Assembly: GCF_900096765.1 (NCBI RefSeq)
Contig: NZ_LT615228.1
Coordinates: forward strand, 254,669-318,668
Reading direction: 5' to 3'
Origin: Polynucleobacter necessarius
GTDB lineage: Bacteria; Pseudomonadota; Gammaproteobacteria; Burkholderiales; Burkholderiaceae
DNA: 64,000 bases
The notes under the pieces were generated by a model. The model ran no database searches. It saw nothing but the letters and a program-made list of their open reading frames with translations, and had not been told where the DNA came from. The position numbers were made by a program, and so were the translations under genes. How positions within the stretch are numbered: position 1 is the stretch's first letter; each line of letters opens with the position of its first letter. Shown here one piece after another: positions 63,499-64,000 of this stretch.

Positions 63499-64000
63499 TT
63501 ATTGCGGAGGAATGCGATTTCCGCCAACATCATATTGAACGGGCACAAAAATATCATTACCACGCGCATCTTTGCCTGGGGCAAATGAGCCTTCTAAGCA
63601 CACACCCTCAACGATGTCGTATTTACGCGCGCGCTGACGAAAGTAAATGCGTGTAGTTTTCCAAGGCTTGGTAAGCACATTGGGGGCAATGATTTCAATA
63701 TCATCATGCAACTCATCTTTGCCCACCAAGTGAATGCCGCTCAATGATGCGCATATCGCCATTGTTTGGAACGCCAGCTGCTTCACTGATTGCTATATAA
63801 GCTTGAGGTACAACACCAATGGTATCAACCACTAGGGTATCGCCATCCCATTTACCAATCGAGTGACCATGAAAGGTTGGATCCGGATCATCCGGATGGG
63901 GGCGTCCATCGGTGTAAATGCGACGTAAACGATTGCCATCAGACTCGCCAAGCAAAGTCACTCTGCCGGGTGTAAAGAGGATTTCCATTGCATTGTGGGT
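63499..64000 (-). pseudogene. Hypothetical exported-type protein, N-terminus off the window, one frameshift
   Basis: The upstream part enters from beyond 64000 and reads MEILFTPGRVTLLGESDGNR, HPDDPDPTFHGHSIGKWDGD and VVDTIGVVPQ. At about 63738-63740 one extra G (CGG for CG) shifts the frame after RIIER; IHLVGKDELHDDIEIIAPNV and TRIYFRQRARKYDIVEG then complete it to 63499. The GHSIGKWDGDTLVVDT pattern is common in exported hypothetical proteins of proteobacteria that travel with DUF6152 genes. The start is outside the window. Confidence 0.75.

Noticed and set aside
1..64000. CRISPR arrays, insertion sequences, prophage genes, tRNA or rRNA genes
   Set aside because: I found no regularly spaced repeats, transposase or integrase motifs, or tRNA-like cloverleaf sequences on either strand.

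Overview
The window looks like a chromosomal segment from a betaproteobacterium of the Burkholderiaceae, most like Polynucleobacter. This rests on the protein content: the formate dehydrogenase accessory set, several Bug-type tricarboxylate receptors, a PuuD-like membrane protein, TcuAB, and many small exported proteins. The base composition is moderate. I could not run a database search, so the genus is an inference. I see no tRNA, rRNA, CRISPR array, insertion sequence or prophage.

Layout. 0-9.1 kb: a formate dehydrogenase operon (DUF3305/DUF3306 proteins, polyferredoxin, TorD-like chaperone, Tat-signal peptide protein, FdhA, FdhB, a small lipoprotein, cytochrome b subunit, a small exported protein). 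9.1-10.5 kb: ATPase and permease of a tungstate-type ABC importer. 10.5-18.6 kb: Bfd-like ferredoxin, EEP nuclease/phosphatase, cardiolipin-synthase-like PLD protein, CoA transferase with acyl-CoA dehydrogenase, YqaA-like protein, 3-hydroxybutyrate dehydrogenase, a Bug receptor and a PuuD-like protein. 18.6-21.7 kb: a peroxide-defence group (rubredoxin reductase, rubredoxin, rubrerythrin, divergent oxyR). 21.8-31.4 kb: old yellow enzyme, cytochrome b561, DUF4239 and lldD remnants, DMT transporter, tcuAB, class V aminotransferase. 31.4-42.4 kb: DMT transporter, NAD(P)HX dehydratase, beta-CASP nuclease, LOG protein, BaiN-like remnant, TerC, truncated hemoglobin, phasin-like protein, FAH-family remnant. 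42.4-53.4 kb: four-domain rhodanese, Bug receptor, DUF1330, cupin, HIBADH, selD, TlpA, transglutaminase, rhlE, cysteine dioxygenase, thioesterase, GNAT. 53.5-59.8 kb: tungstate receptor genes, Mop, a divergent ModE-like regulator, an oxalate/formate antiporter, ModA and a PaiB-like protein. 59.9-64 kb: Fur-linked feoAB and exported proteins.

The clearest joint system is formate metabolism with tungsten/molybdenum supply. The dehydrogenase, the TupBC parts beside it, and the TupA, paralogue, Mop, OFA transporter and ModA genes 45 kb away all point to a Cys-type W/Mo formate dehydrogenase.

The most striking property of the window is decay. About 20 genes carry one or two single-base indels or a premature stop, yet the other reading frame continues the same protein. 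Many of the indels lie in short homopolymers, but lldD has a Trp-to-TGA nonsense change. Five perfect short tandem duplications of 12, 15 or 18 bp are also present. Either this is a genome in recent reduction, as known for the ciliate endosymbiont Polynucleobacter necessarius, or the assembly has residual indel errors. Several genes with two hits each, and none in the longest genes, lean towards real decay. Read coverage would settle it.
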